Assembly: GCA_021234155.1 (NCBI GenBank) | Contig: JAJEKV010000001.1 | Span: 16,809,491 to 16,873,490 of the forward strand | Direction of reading: 5' to 3' | Length of the DNA: 64,000 nt | DNA from: Isoetes taiwanensis | Taxonomy: Eukaryota > Streptophyta > Lycopodiopsida > Isoetales > Isoetaceae | Part shown: one piece after another, positions 44,201-56,632 of the stretch | Layout of the letters: each line of letters starts with the position of its first letter | How positions within the stretch are numbered: the first letter of the stretch is position 1 | Position numbers and translations under genes: made by a program | The notes under the pieces: model-generated | What the model was told of the DNA's origin: nothing | What the model saw: only the letters and a program-made list of their open reading frames with translations | Database searches by the model: none

Positions 44201-44495
44201 TTCAAACTGCCATTTGTTGCCCGTCCGTAGCTCTTCAAAAAATCTTGAATGCGTTTTATTTTTTCATAAAAGCATATAATGAGTATATTAGTGAGGAATG
44301 CTGGAACATCTGCGAGAATCCAACATATGCATTGTATTGCGGTTTAAAGTCACTTCCTGTAGGATGCGATTCCCATAGAGCGTCATTCATGCACTCCACT
44401 TTGACAGTATCTTGTGCAGGATCAGTAAAGTTCATTTTGAACCCACTAAAAAACAATAGCAGATCAACAGTAAAAGGAGCTGCAACTTGAAGAGA

Positions 44496-45136
44496 TCACA
44501 TTGTCCACATTTTGTTGCCATGGTCATTAGCTAGTTCTTCGACGATCCTAGAAGGCACAATAGGATGATAGAATTTTCTGAATTTCTCATAGGGGAGTTC
44601 GTCATCGTCCTCATCTTCCTTATTCATAATATGGATGGCTTCTTCATTAAGAGGATGGTTGGCCAGCATAGGGTGCTCTTTTAGTGAAAAGAAAGCTGAC
44701 GCAGATGACGAGGAAGCATCAGGGGTATTAAAGGCAACGGCTTTCTCCAAATGAGTTCGAATATCCAGGCATTGCTTAGATTCCTCAAAATCTCCATCAA
44801 TCATATCATTCAATTGCTCGGTTAGCTGCTTGATAATTTCAACAGAATCCTGTCCCCGAGATATGGAGATAATGCAATTACCCCAACCATTAATATCCAC
44901 CGTGTTTAGAAGGGTAATGGTCTCTCCAGCAGCACTAGCACTCCTTTGATGTTTAGTTGTGAATTGATGGAACTCCTCTTCCTTAATCCATGAAAGCAGC
45001 AACTATGTAAATTAGAAGGAGCAGGAATATCATCAGTGTAACCCAATGCCTTGAGTTCAGAGAACCAAGTGAGAGGAGCACTCCTTCCGGTTTGCCATCT
45101 GATAGAAAACCATCCAGGAAATCTATTAAAATCACA
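44496..45136 (-). CDS. Unidentified host gene exon(s)
   Basis: A strong acceptor (ttattctttttcag) precedes an exon starting at 45,136 that reads CDFNRFPGWFSIRWQTGRSA then PLTWFSELKALGYTDDIPAP. From about 45,000 another frame is open for 168 codons to 44,496: SWIKEEEFHQFTTKHQRSAS, then GETITLLNTVDINGWGNCII, a low-complexity Ser/Ala stretch, and LPYEKFRKFYHPIVPSRIVE before the stop. The two frames join either by a small frameshift or by a splice at ...ttacatag near 45,005. Composition is clearly protein-like. I recognise no family. It is the end of a gene whose earlier exons should lie towards 46 kb. Confidence 0.55.
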
Positions 45137-45250
45137 CTGAAAAAGAATAATGATAGCAACTATCAGCATTCCATGAAACCACTACCAGAATTCTATAAAA
45201 TTTATACTCTGGCCAAAGAGTACGGGGCGGGCCAGGCGCCTCAAAAGAAG

Positions 45251-45284
45251 TGTGTGTGCGCGTGCGCGCGTGCGCGTGTGTGTG
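45251..45284. repeat. Alternating purine-pyrimidine tract (TG/CG)
   Basis: 34 bases of strict TG/CG alternation, a classic left-handed (Z) DNA former, in an intron-like position of the minus-strand gene. Confidence 0.9.
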
Positions 45285-45301
45285 ATATGACATAATAGAA
45301 T

Positions 45302-45427
45302 ATGACATAACATCACAGAACATTACAATGAAATTCTTTATAACAATGTTATGCAGCCCACAAAATGACATAACATCACAGAACATTACAATGAAATTCT
45401 TTATAACAATGTTATGCAGCCCACAAA
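45302..45427. repeat. Perfect tandem duplication, 63-bp unit
   Basis: 45,302-45,364 and 45,365-45,427 are identical (atgacataacatcacagaac...). Adjacent to the TG/CG tract. Confidence 0.95.
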
Positions 45428-45759
45428 ATTTCATAGTATTCTAATAGAAAAAGAATAATGGAATGCCACAACAAACAATTTAATTCATTACATAGTAATT
45501 AAATCTCATGAGCAACTTTGTATCATGGAATCAAAGTATTACATTTTAGAGTAAGAGGAGGATACACACAGTGTGATAAGATGTAGATGATGGCAAAGCA
45601 ATTAAGACCCGAAACAGTATAGAATTCAAACCAATAGAATAATCTAGTGGAATCTTGAGCAGAACATTGTACACAAATCCAAATCCAAAGTTTAAGGATT
45701 GATGCTGGTATTTGGAGACCATCCAGGAGCTTAAGTTAGTATAACAATAGTAATTAGAC

Positions 45760-45912
45760 CTGGCAATTGCAGGCATCAACACATCAATCCACTTGTTATC
45801 GATGCCCAAACTTAGAAGATGGATAACGTCAAACAAGTTTGCATCACATGAACCTAGTAAATTTTGTCGCAATTCAGAATAGACTCTCAATAGCAGTGCA
45901 GGAAATAGAATT
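45760..45912 (-). CDS. Possible exon of the same unidentified gene
   Basis: Minus strand reads RVYSELRQNLLGSCDANLFD then VIHLLSLGIDNKWIDVLMPA IAR, ending at a donor ATTGCCAG|GTCTAATT at 45,760. Protein-like composition, same strand as the exon at 45,136. Family not recognised. Confidence 0.35.
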
Positions 45913-45920
45913 ACTTGCAC

Positions 45921-46852
45921 ATGCTACCACAAGTAATTTGATAAGAATTAAAATAACCTGACAATAATTAGAATAAAGGATTATATAACAGGATTTCATA
46001 GAATACCTCTATCATGACATCTATCTTATCACTGCTTGAATGCAACTATAATTTGATCTGAGGGACTAAAAATCACCCTCTAGCCCAAGCCAAAAAAAAA
46101 ATTTACATGTGCTCAGAAGTGTCTCCCCATCAAATTGTACGTTCATAGCATCTGGCAACTAGGAAGGAACATCGGTAAAGGAAGGGAAAGAAAACAAAAA
46201 ACAAGAAGGAAGTGCATAGAGAACAAAGAAACAAGAGCAAAGGGAAAGCCAACTCTGAGCACCAAGGAAGAACGACCACAATAAACAAAACAAGCAACCA
46301 GAATAAGACGAACCAAAGGCCAAAAATAAATTAACGAAAAACAAAAAAAAGAACAAAAGACCAAAAAAGAGAAGAGAAAACCAAAAATAACACATCTGGA
46401 GATCATAGAATGATAAGCAAGTGGGGTTAGAATGACGATGGCACTAGGCGGGTATCTCCTTTGAATTATTGGTCCCAAAGCTAGGTAAGTTGCCTTGGAT
46501 CCAGATAGCTAACCTCGGGCATCTAGCCTTGCTTCCTGGCTGCTTTTCCCTAGGATTTCAATCTCACCGGCCTTTTATTTTTTGTCAATCATTTTCCTTG
46601 AAATATTCCATCTGCCATTCCTGTGGCAAACTTTTCAGCTCCCATCCTTTAATCTCTGTCTAGCCCCATTAGACCGTACCCTACTCTAACTGTCAGACCG
46701 TATCCTACCCTAAATCCTGCTTCTCTAGTCACTATAATGTCTTCCATAAAACAAAATCCTGCAAAATCTAGAGTCTTTCTAAACCCCATTCCAATGCATT
46801 CCGTGAAGAACCTGATTGAGAAAGGATAATTATTCAATTTGGGAGCTTTGAT
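45921..46852. other. Spacer, A/G-rich in part
   Basis: 46,165-46,390 is strongly purine-rich (aaagaaaacaaaaaac type). From about 46,440 the 5' region of the L1 element may begin; its exact 5' end is not visible. Confidence 0.4.
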
Positions 46853-49025
46853 ATGGCTCAATTCACGACTTGGATGCTACAGAACCAGGGCATCCCGGAA
46901 TGGGATAATATAACACGGGAAGAGGAGCCTATGATTCCGAGAATCTCAACTGAAATTTTTACCAACTCTAAGTGGATGAGTCTGCTCCGTGAGCAAAAGA
47001 TTTTAAACGAACCAGATGAAGATCTCACAAACGGTATCAAGTTGGACTTCCATCCAGTAAAACAAAGATTTCTCTGTTTTTGAACAACAATTCTGTTATT
47101 GGATGGACTGAATGGGAAGGAGTAAAGTTAGAAGAAATTGCAAAACAAGTTTCTCGTCTCCAATCCAATCTTCATATTTATGCTATCCACTGGTTAAAAT
47201 CTCCCTACTTTATGATAGAATTGAACTCTGAATCAGCCATCAAGTAGACTCATTCATAAGGGATTTCAAATCAAATTCCAAAAATGGGACCACCATTTTG
47301 ATCCCGATTGTCCCAACTCGCTATCCAGTATTGCATTCCTACAACCCCATAGCATCAACCCGACCTATTGGACTATAGAATGCTTCAAAGCTCTGTTTAG
47401 CCCAATTGGACATTTTGTCTCATCTATATTCCAACCTGATAGACCCCCGACTGTATTCATCCAAATTGACCTGCTTAAACCCATACCCAAGGAAACTAGT
47501 TATCTGGATCTCTTTGAAAACTTGAAGAAACTCCAACTTCACTGGAATGGCCTACCGCCCCCTTGTGGTGTATGTGGTAAGATGCTTCATGGAGGTTCCC
47601 GATGCACTCATTTTGTAGACCACAGATCAACTGGAAGTCAGAATCTAAATACATGATAAAATTACTCGAGAACAGGACCCGAAGATCGAGATAAGGAGGA
47701 AGGTATGAAATCCAACGAATGGCAACAAGTACATTACAGAGAGTATAGAGGTTATAAGCTCGCCGACAGTCATAGTAAAGCACAAAGGAAAAGGATGGAC
47801 AGGGAAAGGACCAGGCAAGCAAACTGGGATCTTTCACAAAGAATTATGCAAGCCTTTGAAGAAAGAAAATAGTCTAGACATGATTCGAGCAAAGGAAAGC
47901 AGATTCAGTTTAGAGATACAGTAAGAAGAAAGGAAAAGATGTTACCTTCTCACAGAGACAATTCATGGCGAAATTCAACAAGGACAGTCCTCCTATAAAA
48001 ATATACCCTCAGGAGTATGACGAGGACAAGGAAGATAATGACAAACAAGATGAAACTGATGGGAATAGGACAAGGACATTATCCTCTAGAAGCCCAATTA
48101 AGGAAATGGAGAATGAAATGCAAAATGACTTGACCTTGATATTTGACACAGTGGTATCGGAAGAACAAAGACAGTAAAAGTAAGAAGGGGAAGATTTAAA
48201 GGAAAATGATGATAGAGAGTAGAACAGAAGGCTAGAAAATCTTGAGGAACTTGACACAGGTAATATATATTATATTCTATTAGAATACCAGGATGAGGGT
48301 GATTCTATGCTGGAAAAGGATAATTTGAGTGAACTGGAAGAAGAGACGAATACACCAAGGACTCAGGATTCTGAAGTCAATTACCTTGAAGGGAATGATC
48401 AATTCAAAATTGACCTTCGCGATATCAGATCTTTGGCTCATCTACCTGACTATTCCAAGCTATCCCCTATGCAAATTCTGTTTACCCCTGTAAACCAAAT
48501 GGCTCCTCTATCCCGATATCCATCTTCAAATCCCCTTCAATATGAAGCTTCTCTGCAACAAGATGTTTTGGTTGATGGTACTAGTTTATATCTCAATCAT
48601 GATCTAGGTATGTTAAAGCTGTCCAAAAAGTTGCTTCAAAGGCGGTGGACAAATTTAACTGTGGTGTGAGGCAACCTTCTACTGCAGATGCTGAAAGGAC
48701 CAGCATAACTCATAAGAAGCTCAAACAAGTAAGTAGCCCTGTAGAATGCTTAACTCCTGATTTAGGTGCTTCCAAAGATAAAGACCTAATAAGTATTCCT
48801 GTCAGTCAAATATCCAAGTTTTGGGCTCAAGAAGAAGACACGGATGGAGATGTTGAGATTGAAACAATATGCCCTACGGATAGTGAACTTCTCAGCAAAT
48901 ACCTTGGAACTTGAGAAACCTCAAATTGAGAGTAAAAAACAAAGAAGGCTAAGGAAAAAATATATGAGGGGTCCCTTATTTGATAGCCCAGCATCTAACA
49001 TTATAGAAAAGGTTCCAATCACCTA
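46853..49025 (+). pseudogene. L1 ORF1 relic (DUF4283-like with zinc knuckle)
   Basis: Starts MAQFTTWMLQNQGIPEWDNI. The central part resembles the DUF4283 region of plant L1 ORF1. A perfect CCHC knuckle is encoded near 47,560-47,605 (CGVCGKMLHGGSRC, C-x2-C-x4-H-x4-C). The later part is acidic and Ser-rich (DEDKEDNDKQDETDG; LAHLPDYSKLSPMQILFTPV). ORF1 binds the element RNA. Broken into at least five frames. Confidence 0.7.
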
Positions 49026-49083
49026 ATGGTTAGTACTTCTGCCTGATCCAAGTAGGTCATCAATTATCTTCTGTTCTTCTGGA

Positions 49084-52000
49084 ATGAAGATACTATCTTG
49101 GAATTTAAGGGGTATTAAGGGCCCCTTAAAAAGGAAAAGATCCATAGCCTTAGTGAGATCTTATAAGGTTGATCTCGTTCTGATCCAAGAACATCACCTC
49201 CCCTTCTTTGAGGCCTCTAATCTGAGAGAATGGATTTATAACGGTGCAGGATCTTCCTTCATTCCTGCTAGTGGTGTCAAAGGTGGAGTTGCTATGATAC
49301 GAAAAACTCTAGTTGTTAAAGCTGCCTACTGCAGCCCCTCAATAGATGGCATTGCATTCAAATCGAGAAGGGAGACCAATGCCTGGGAATCATTAATATC
49401 TATGCTCCTACTGATCCTAGTGAAAGGACCCCCATCTGGCAAGAGATTAAGGATTGGATGGAATCTCAGACCAATATCAAAGATTGGAAATGGCATGAGA
49501 CTTCAATAACACCCACCAATGGGACCTAAAGCTTGGTAACAAAATTACTATGTCCTCCTCTGAGAGATATAGCTGGAACAATTTCATTACATCTCATAAT
49601 CTTCAATACATCCCTTTTGCTAATGCCAAATATACCTGGTCCAATAAGAAGATAGGCGATAAAAGGACTTTTTGTACTCTTGATAGATTCTATGTGAGCA
49701 ATCCTAGCATTCAGAATTTAGATAATAGTATGGTCACTGGAGACCTTTCAAATATCCTCTTGGATCGTACCCCTCAGATTTTTTAAACTCGTGATACTGT
49801 GATTAATATTCATTCACATAACTCCCCTTTTAAATTAATTTGTCCCTGCTAAATAACACAGAGTTCTGTAATGACTTCGAGCGGTTCTACATCCCCCTCC
49901 CCCTGGTAGGTGAGCATCAATCTATGAAGTGTTTTAGCAACAAGCTGAAAGCTTGTAAGGGATGGATTAAAGAGTGGGGCAAGGATAGAAATAATAAAAT
50001 TAAGAAAGAGAAGAATGCCTTACTTCTAAAAAACAAGAAGGTTAGACAAAAGATTCTTGATACCCCGTGGCAAGCAGAACTCCATACGGAAGAGGTGATG
50101 TTGGAACTACAAATTAGAACTATTGAAGAGAGAGAGGCTATGTAACGTTCCTAACCGACATGCCCTTAGCCAACTGGGCAAAACCGTCTAGACGTTTATG
50201 AGTAGTCGCTTCTACCCATTTATGCGGTGGTCTCGAACGCCTACGTGCACATTCAAGGTTCGAATACTCGAGCGGTCTACCATGGGCCCGTTACAGTCTC
50301 TCCCACTAGAACTATGCTCGTCCTCGAGCATCCAAGGCTATACCATGTCTATGTCATACCATGTCATTGCAAATTACCCATGCATATACCTGCTCTGATA
50401 CCAACTGTAACGTTCCTAACCGACATGCCCTTAGCCAACTGGGCAAAACCGTCTAGACGTTTATGAGTAGTCGCTTCTACCCATTTATGCCGGTGTCTCG
50501 GGAATGCCCCACAGGCACATTCAAGGTTCGAATACTCGAGCGGTCTACCATGGGCCCGTTACAGGCTAAAGCTATGGCGTTAAGATCTAATATTAGACAG
50601 TTAAGGACATGGATCAAGGCAGCTCGAGATTCTTTTTTAGGATGGCTAAAAATAGAATGATTAATAATTCTATTTCTTCCCTAAAGCTAGAGAGTGGTCA
50701 CATGGTAGAAAATGAGGAAGATATCAAAAAAGAACGTTTAGCCCGATACTCCTCAATGTTCGAGGATCCAGGCCCTCAACTAAGCAATGGCATGGATAGT
50801 TTCTTCTCCCAAATTCCAAAAGTAGATAGTATGGATGATGATTATGATGAAGTGCCAGATGATAAGGAAGTTTTATTTGTTCTTTAGCAAATGGAAAAAG
50901 GGAAAAGTCCTGGACCAGATGGGTTTCCTTCAAAGTTTTTCATCCAATTTTGGACCCTTATAAAAGAAGACTTTATGAGGTTTATAAAAGGTGCTTGATT
51001 GGCTAGTAATTTATATCCAGCTTTCAGCTCTAGTCTTATAACTCTTATACCCAAAATTAGTCAACCCAAGGTTTTAGGTGACTGGAGGCCGATATCCCTT
51101 ACAAATACTACCTATAAAATAGTGACCAAGATTCTAGCCCTCGGAATTATGCACCACTTGCATGAAAACATCAACCACAACCAATCATCTTTTCTGTTGG
51201 GCAGATATATCTTGGATAATTATATTGCAGCTAGTGAAACAATTCACTGGAACAGACTGTCTAAGCAGAACTGCCTTTTGCTTAAGCTTGAATTTAAGAG
51301 AGCCTATGATTTTATAAGGTGGGATTTTTTTGGAGAGAGCTATATTATATAGGTATCCACTCCAGTCTTATCAACAAAATCATGGCTATCAACAAGCTAG
51401 CCTCGTCCTGTCTGTTGATCAATGGTTCCCCCACTCAATTTTTTCCCATTAGACGTGGGGTTAGACAAGGATGTCCCCTTGCCCCCTACTTATTCCTCTG
51501 TGTAGCTGAAATATTCACGATAATTGTTCTGCTGCTTCAAAGTCAAGTTCATATATTCAAGGATCAATCATGCATGAATCTAATAAACAGCTCACAATCT
51601 TCCAATATGCTGATGAAACATTTATCCTTCCGAAAGCCTCTCAATCCTGCTTGAATACTTTCTTAGAATGCATTGAATCTTTTGGGAATATCTCGGGAGT
51701 TAAGCTCAACCTGGCAAAATGTAGCATTCTCTGGGAGCATCCAGATGGTCAATTGGACACTAAAGGCATTAAAGTGAACCCTTCAAATCATGCCATTGTT
51801 CACTTTTAGGGCTTCCTTTGGCTATTCATTTATCCAATAAAGATGCATGGACTCCTATCGTCTCTAGAATCAGACATAAGCTTAACACTATCTCTTTTAA
51901 GCTATCTTTTGCTGGCAGATCCTTGATAGCCAACTCATTTCTTGCAAGTACCCACATTTATTATTTTTCGTTCAAAAATGCTCCCAATACTTCCTCTCTT

Positions 52001-53042
52001 ACGAAAAGGCTTTTCACAGCCTGGACAAAGGTGGAAGAGGGATTCAGACATAAGGAGATAGAGTTTGATAGTGCTACTTTCTCCCGTTTCTGGTCTCCAA
52101 GTTTTGTACCAGAGGCTAAGAGGTCTGGGAAATTTGACATCCCCAAATCTGGACCAAGTGGAAGAAAGCACCCAACTGCATCACTTGAAGAATGATACAG
52201 GCTGGAAGTCTTGGGAAGAAATTGCTCCATTTGTAATGGGAAAGGGAATTGATAGGAAAATTTGTAAAGCTATCTTGAAGGTGGTAGGTAACCTTACCGA
52301 GTGCCAATAATCTAGAACTCCTAATTGACTCATTCATAATTCTGATAAGTATAAAGTTGCTTTAGGATATAAGACAATTGCTCCTACTAAGTCTGCCATC
52401 CACCCTAATAAATGGCTAGTTTCAAAAGATTATTTCACCAAAATCATGAGTCAGGTTTGGAAATCCTATGCACAACCTAAGATGCAAGTTTTTATCTGGA
52501 GATGCATGCACAATGCCATCTCAGCGAATCAAATCATCTATGATAGATCTAAAAATGATAGGAATGGTATAACTCCTGAGTGTAAACTCCGTGGCTACCA
52601 TAGTGAGACAATCAGGCACATTTTTTATTGTCCTCGCATCAGGGATTTTTGGAGATGGTTAGATAATTATCTACAGAAGAAGGGCTTTAGGCTAGGGAAC
52701 TGAGCAGAATCTATGACCATTCTCAAGGAAAACAACAAATTCTTCATGAACAACATTAAACAAACAACATTTTGGGTCCTTTGGAAGCACAGAAACAGGG
52801 TTATCTATTCTAACAAGAGTGTGAATACTGAATGGTTGAAAGTTGCCTTTCAAATTGAATTAATCAAAATTGCCATGGCTCATAAAAACAAGTTGCAAGA
52901 TAAAGCTGATGATAAGTGGTTAAAAATAGGGAAATTCTATGGTTTTTTGAATGTTTTCCTTTGTGATGATATGGCAATTACTGACGATAAATTTTTGGCA
53001 TATAGAAATGCTGATTGCATTGCTGACCAGGACGAACTATAA
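49084..53042 (+). pseudogene. L1 ORF2 relic (APE endonuclease and reverse transcriptase)
   Basis: The endonuclease begins MKILSWNLRGIKGPLKRKRS and has LVLIQEHHL, so the catalytic Asn (WN) and Glu (QE) are present, and later CTLDRFYVSN. RT blocks: GKSPGPDGFPSKFF (50,900), LITLIPKISQPKVLGDWRPI (51,035), FKRAYDFIRWDFF (51,291), GVRQGCPLAPYLF (51,459) and FQYADETFIL (51,600), where YADE stands for the catalytic YADD. The C-terminal zinc region reads CKLRGYHSETIRHIFYCP, one Cys short of the usual pair. Frame breaks occur throughout and TRIM 2 splits the linker before the RT. Confidence 0.85.
50141..50563 (-). mobile_element. TRIM 2: miniature LTR element inside the L1, looks whole
   Basis: Direct terminal repeats 50,141-50,295 (155 bp) and 50,406-50,563 (158 bp) start TGTAACGTTC and end CCCGTTACA. 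They are the same apart from one short divergent stretch, so the insertion seems fairly young. The 110-bp internal part ends in tgctctgataccaac, the complement of the initiator-Met-tRNA primer site, so the element reads on the minus strand. gtctctcccactagaac at the other edge is its polypurine tract. The 5-bp target duplication GGCTA is intact on both sides. No coding capacity. It is a different family from TRIM 1: the repeats do not match, only the primer site does. Confidence 0.93.
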
Positions 53043-53770
53043 GCCTCAATTTGAGGACTTGTCTGCTTAGACTGCAGGTACTGAGATATTCAATAATGAA
53101 CACATGTGGCCTTTAACTCCCAGCATCACTCTGGACCTCTTGAAACTTAAACCCTTTATGTTGAATGGTTATTAGGCCATTATACTGGATAGGTTTCTTT
53201 TTTGATATGGAAGACTTATGTCTGAAACTCAGTTCCTGATATTCCAAGATATGTTCTACCACCATAAAGCCAAGCATGATGCCTATGGGAAATCCTTGAT
53301 CTACTTCTCAGACACAACCCCCCTCTGGTACTTTGCTTTTCCCCCTGATTGAATTAATATTGGATGGCAAGTGGACCCTGTAGCCTCGGATCTAATAATC
53401 ATTGAGGATGATGAGCAAGAGATCAACCCGGCAGTATTGATGATTCCAAGGAATGATGAAGAAGGCCGATAATGTTGAACTAACAGTGGGACGGGATTTG
53501 GTATTCAGTAATCAGTTATATGAGGATACAGCTAAACAAAGGAACATGGTATGCTCAAAGCGGCCTCAAATCCAATTTTGTTGCATCTTGATGAGGAGCG
53601 GAATTGTAATCATGTTGGTCAGTTATCTTTGAAGAATGGAATATGTGCAGGATAAGGAATAAACTCCAAACATTGTTAATATTGTAAACCATTATCCTAT
53701 CCTATTTTTGTAGTCGGTCTAATATGATCTACTATACTTTGTTGATGATATATAATAAACCCTTCCTTTC
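53043..53770 (+). other. Open stretch downstream of L1 RT, then spacer
   Basis: 53,100-53,470 is largely open in one frame with few stops (MSETQFLIFQDMFYHHKAKH, later DLIIIEDDEQEINPAVLMIP). It does not look like RNase H. It may be a third, family-specific segment of the L1. Confidence 0.35.
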
Positions 53771-53772
53771 AC

Positions 53773-56632
53773 AGTGGCCCGATTCTCGCAAGTGCATATG
53801 CAGACAGGACAATCAGGGGGGAGGGTCTAGTGTGGTGGACTATGTGCTCGAAGTTGCGCAAGATATGCATCTCATCGGGCCGCTTCCGGGTGGGCACAGA
53901 CATATCCGGGATGAGGAGGTCGACTCATCACCTCCCACTTTATTTGGACCTGGTTTGGCGAGCCGCCAAACCCCCACTATGCCACCCCCCCTCCCTGCTG
54001 AGACTAGATTATGAGCGTGTGCAGGACTTCTGCCGAGATGCTCACGCATGACGCCCTCCCGGTAATTGCAGACCCCCACACTAGAAGCGGCAGCCAGACC
54101 GGTGACTTCACTATTACGGATGCGTGGGCCGGATGTGCTTTAAGGCACCCCGCGTGGCCGCCGGGGTCGCCAACATTCCGCAACCCATGGTTTGATGCGG
54201 ATAAAAGAATGCGGCAGCTTCGTCTGGCCACATCGGATCCGGTACCCGGCTTGAGCCACCCGCAGCATACCGCCCATCGAAGGACACAAAAAGGCGGTAC
54301 CTTGCCGTGCATCGGGGGAGATGTTCGGCCTTTGGACAGTCATCCTCGAACCTTTGGCGCAGAGTGCTTCAAGGCCGCCTACCTGTGGGACATCACACCC
54401 CGGCGGTGGGAACAAAAGACTTGCAAGCGGCTCTATGACCCGGCCCAGTGGACGCCGTGCGCCCATACCCCCAATGGATGGCCCCCATTGGTTCTCGTGG
54501 GCGAGGATGTTGAGGAGGGCACCTGAATCGGCTAGCTAATGGGAAGGCGGTGACCTCGACATGGTATGCGGGCGAAGTTACTCAAATGGGCTGGCAGCCC
54601 ACTTGTCTTGGGTCCTCACTACCCGTTCAACAGGCGTTGGTGGAAGGTCTCCCCCAATGGACCACAAGAGGGTTGTTCCCATTCACAAGGCGGGGCGACC
54701 CACCTTTCGTCCGACCAATTACCACGGACGATCATGGTCGATTCGGTATTTGCCAAACCTGCTGGGTGGCATTCTCGAAAGCAGGATTGACCGGCCGGGC
54801 GAGGCAGCGGACGTCACGAGCCCTCACACAGTAAAGCGAGACCCAGCCACTCAACGATTGACCATATCTTTACACTGCGAGCATCGATTGAAGACAGTAG
54901 GAATAATCTACTGGACTTGTATTGTTTGCTGTGGACTTCGAAAGGCTTTTGATACGGCCCCCTGAAAAGCCGTAGGCTAGATCAAGGTCAATCCGGGGCT
55001 CATTGTCACGCGAATGCCATATACAAAGTTGTATGAGAGTTGTTTTTGGCAGATGCCAGACGCCAAGCATTCACCAAAGGTATCGGTCCCAAGAGGGGTT
55101 GCCCCCTCTCGCCAACACTTTTGGCCTTTACATTGACGCTTAGAGCCACGCCATCGAAAGCATGGGGGCATGGCATACGCCTTTTGCACCAGTGTCGCCC
55201 GGCTCATCTATATGACGATGTTGGCCACTGCCCACACCCCCGAATTATGCATCTCACCTGGATGCCCTAGACACATTTTGTCGCTACGACATGCGCGTCA
55301 ATCTAGCCAAGACCGGTGGTTCTCATATCCTCTTCCGTCACCCCATGCCTCCCGCACTCACATATCGGGGGGGCGGCACGTGGACGCCACGCCCACCTAC
55401 AAGTACCTAGGGTGGAGTTCCCTCCTCGCTTCTGGCTGGAGGCTTATCCGCTTATGTGATAGCAGGCCGGAAAGCGCTTTATGCCATGCGTCAACAAATA
55501 CCGTGCGAGCTCTATGATTGGGGCCATCGGCCACATCTGTTCGGGCCGGTCGAAGCCCGTCCTTCTCAGACGGGTCGAGGTTTGGGGCCCTGGGCGCTCT
55601 TTGGCTTAATGGAATGACTTGGAGCAGGTGCGAAGGCATTTTTGGCACGGGCACTTGGGGTGAAACCTTCAGTCCCCTATCGGATTCTGCTGCAGAAACG
55701 ATTCTTGCCGCTTCAAATGCGGGCAAATTTTGATAGACACATCGCCTATTTTCGAAAGTGGTTACTATGGGTGATGCTCTGGCCCCAAGACCTAGCTTAC
55801 ACCGTGGGCCATGGGTCCGCAGCTCGCTTAGGGCCCTGTTGGAGGGGTAAGAGAGAGCGGTGGTTCGCCAGATGGAACGCGGCAGAGCACAGATGCATGC
55901 ATCACGGGCACAGCGGCCGATCGTGGCAGCCGGGGGAGTACCTAGATGCTTGTTTCCTTGGCAAGCTCGGGACCCCTTTACGCGCTCAGGAAGCGTGTCA
56001 AAATGGCCCATTACAAGGAGCACATCAACCCTGTGTTAGCCCGGCCCACAGCTCTGCTTCCCAAATGCCCCTGGCCGCCAGACTCATTGCCTCCATTCGC
56101 CACGCCTTGCCCACCATCTTCGTGATCGAGATTCGGGCAGTGGATTGGGGAGCCCCGCCAGACAAAGCTCTGTCAGTCTTTGTCAAATCGGGTGCCATTG
56201 AGGATGAGTCTCACACTTTCCAGAGTTGCCCGCTCACCGTCGATCCGGCCGGATACGCTCCTTAGTACGGCGGACGTGCCCTTTGTGATGAGCCGATGAA
56301 CACACCGGCCAAGATGCGTGCCACGGGTCATACATTCAAGAAGGTATCTGACTGGGGGTCACCTTTGCCCCCGCCCACTGCCCACGACTAGGCACTACGG
56401 TGTGGTGCATGATCAGATATATTTGGGTGTTTTACGCATTTTATATGATTAGTACGCTTTGTCAGCAGGTGATTGCTTTGCGCTTTTCCTCTCAAACCCT
56501 TTCCAGGAGGGGGGTTTTTAATCCGGCAAAGAATCCGCTTGTCGCTTTTTTTGTATTGGGTCCCATAGACCGATTGGTCTCCGTGGACGATAAAAGTACC
56601 TTCCTTCCTTCCTTTTCTCCCAAAAAAAAAAA
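53773..56632 (+). mobile_element. LINE C: 5'-truncated relative of LINEs A and B
   Basis: Starts within the endonuclease region (ggacaatcagg... then HIRDEEVDSS, as in LINEs A and B) and runs through RT (VVPIHKAGRPTFRPTNYHGR; ARALGVKPSVPYRILLQKRF) to RLIASIRHAL and GAIEDESHTFQSCP, a knuckle that has lost its first cysteines. The 3' UTR has the shared hairpins and the tctccgtggacgataaa block (about 56,578-56,595). The tail is (CTTC)n, not (TTCTA)n. GC-rich and heavily broken. Confidence 0.8.
54550..56265 (+). pseudogene. LINE C reverse-transcriptase relic
   Basis: Pieces in several frames: WTTRGLFPFTRRGDPPFVRP, RIDRPGEAADVTSPHTV, VCCGLRKAFDTAP (the F-x-KAFDT block of the RT palm, about 54,930-54,960), and a 207-codon C-terminal piece from 55,642 (FDRHIAYFRKWLLWVMLWPQ). 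The same gene region as in LINE B, more decayed. Confidence 0.7.

Larger units (their letters stand above)
46853..53710 (+). mobile_element. L1-type plant LINE, near full length, with TRIM 2 inserted
   Basis: Order: ORF1 (46,853 to about 49,025), endonuclease (from 49,084), reverse transcriptase (about 50,590-51,810) and C-terminal zinc region (about 52,446-52,700), then an extra open stretch to about 53,470. The 3' end near 53,710 has 'ttatcctatccta', a short pentamer-like tail. TRIM 2 (50,141-50,563) interrupts ORF2. AT-rich, unlike LINEs A-C. Several stops and frame changes; inactive. Confidence 0.85.

Noticed and set aside
46159-46478. Phe/Leu-rich hydrophobic ORF suggesting a membrane protein
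   Set aside because: It reads the complement of an A/G-rich tract; the same effect is seen at 56,500-56,950.
50250-50270. tRNA-like ggttcgaatactcg
   Set aside because: It is inside both TRIM 2 terminal repeats and has no cloverleaf.
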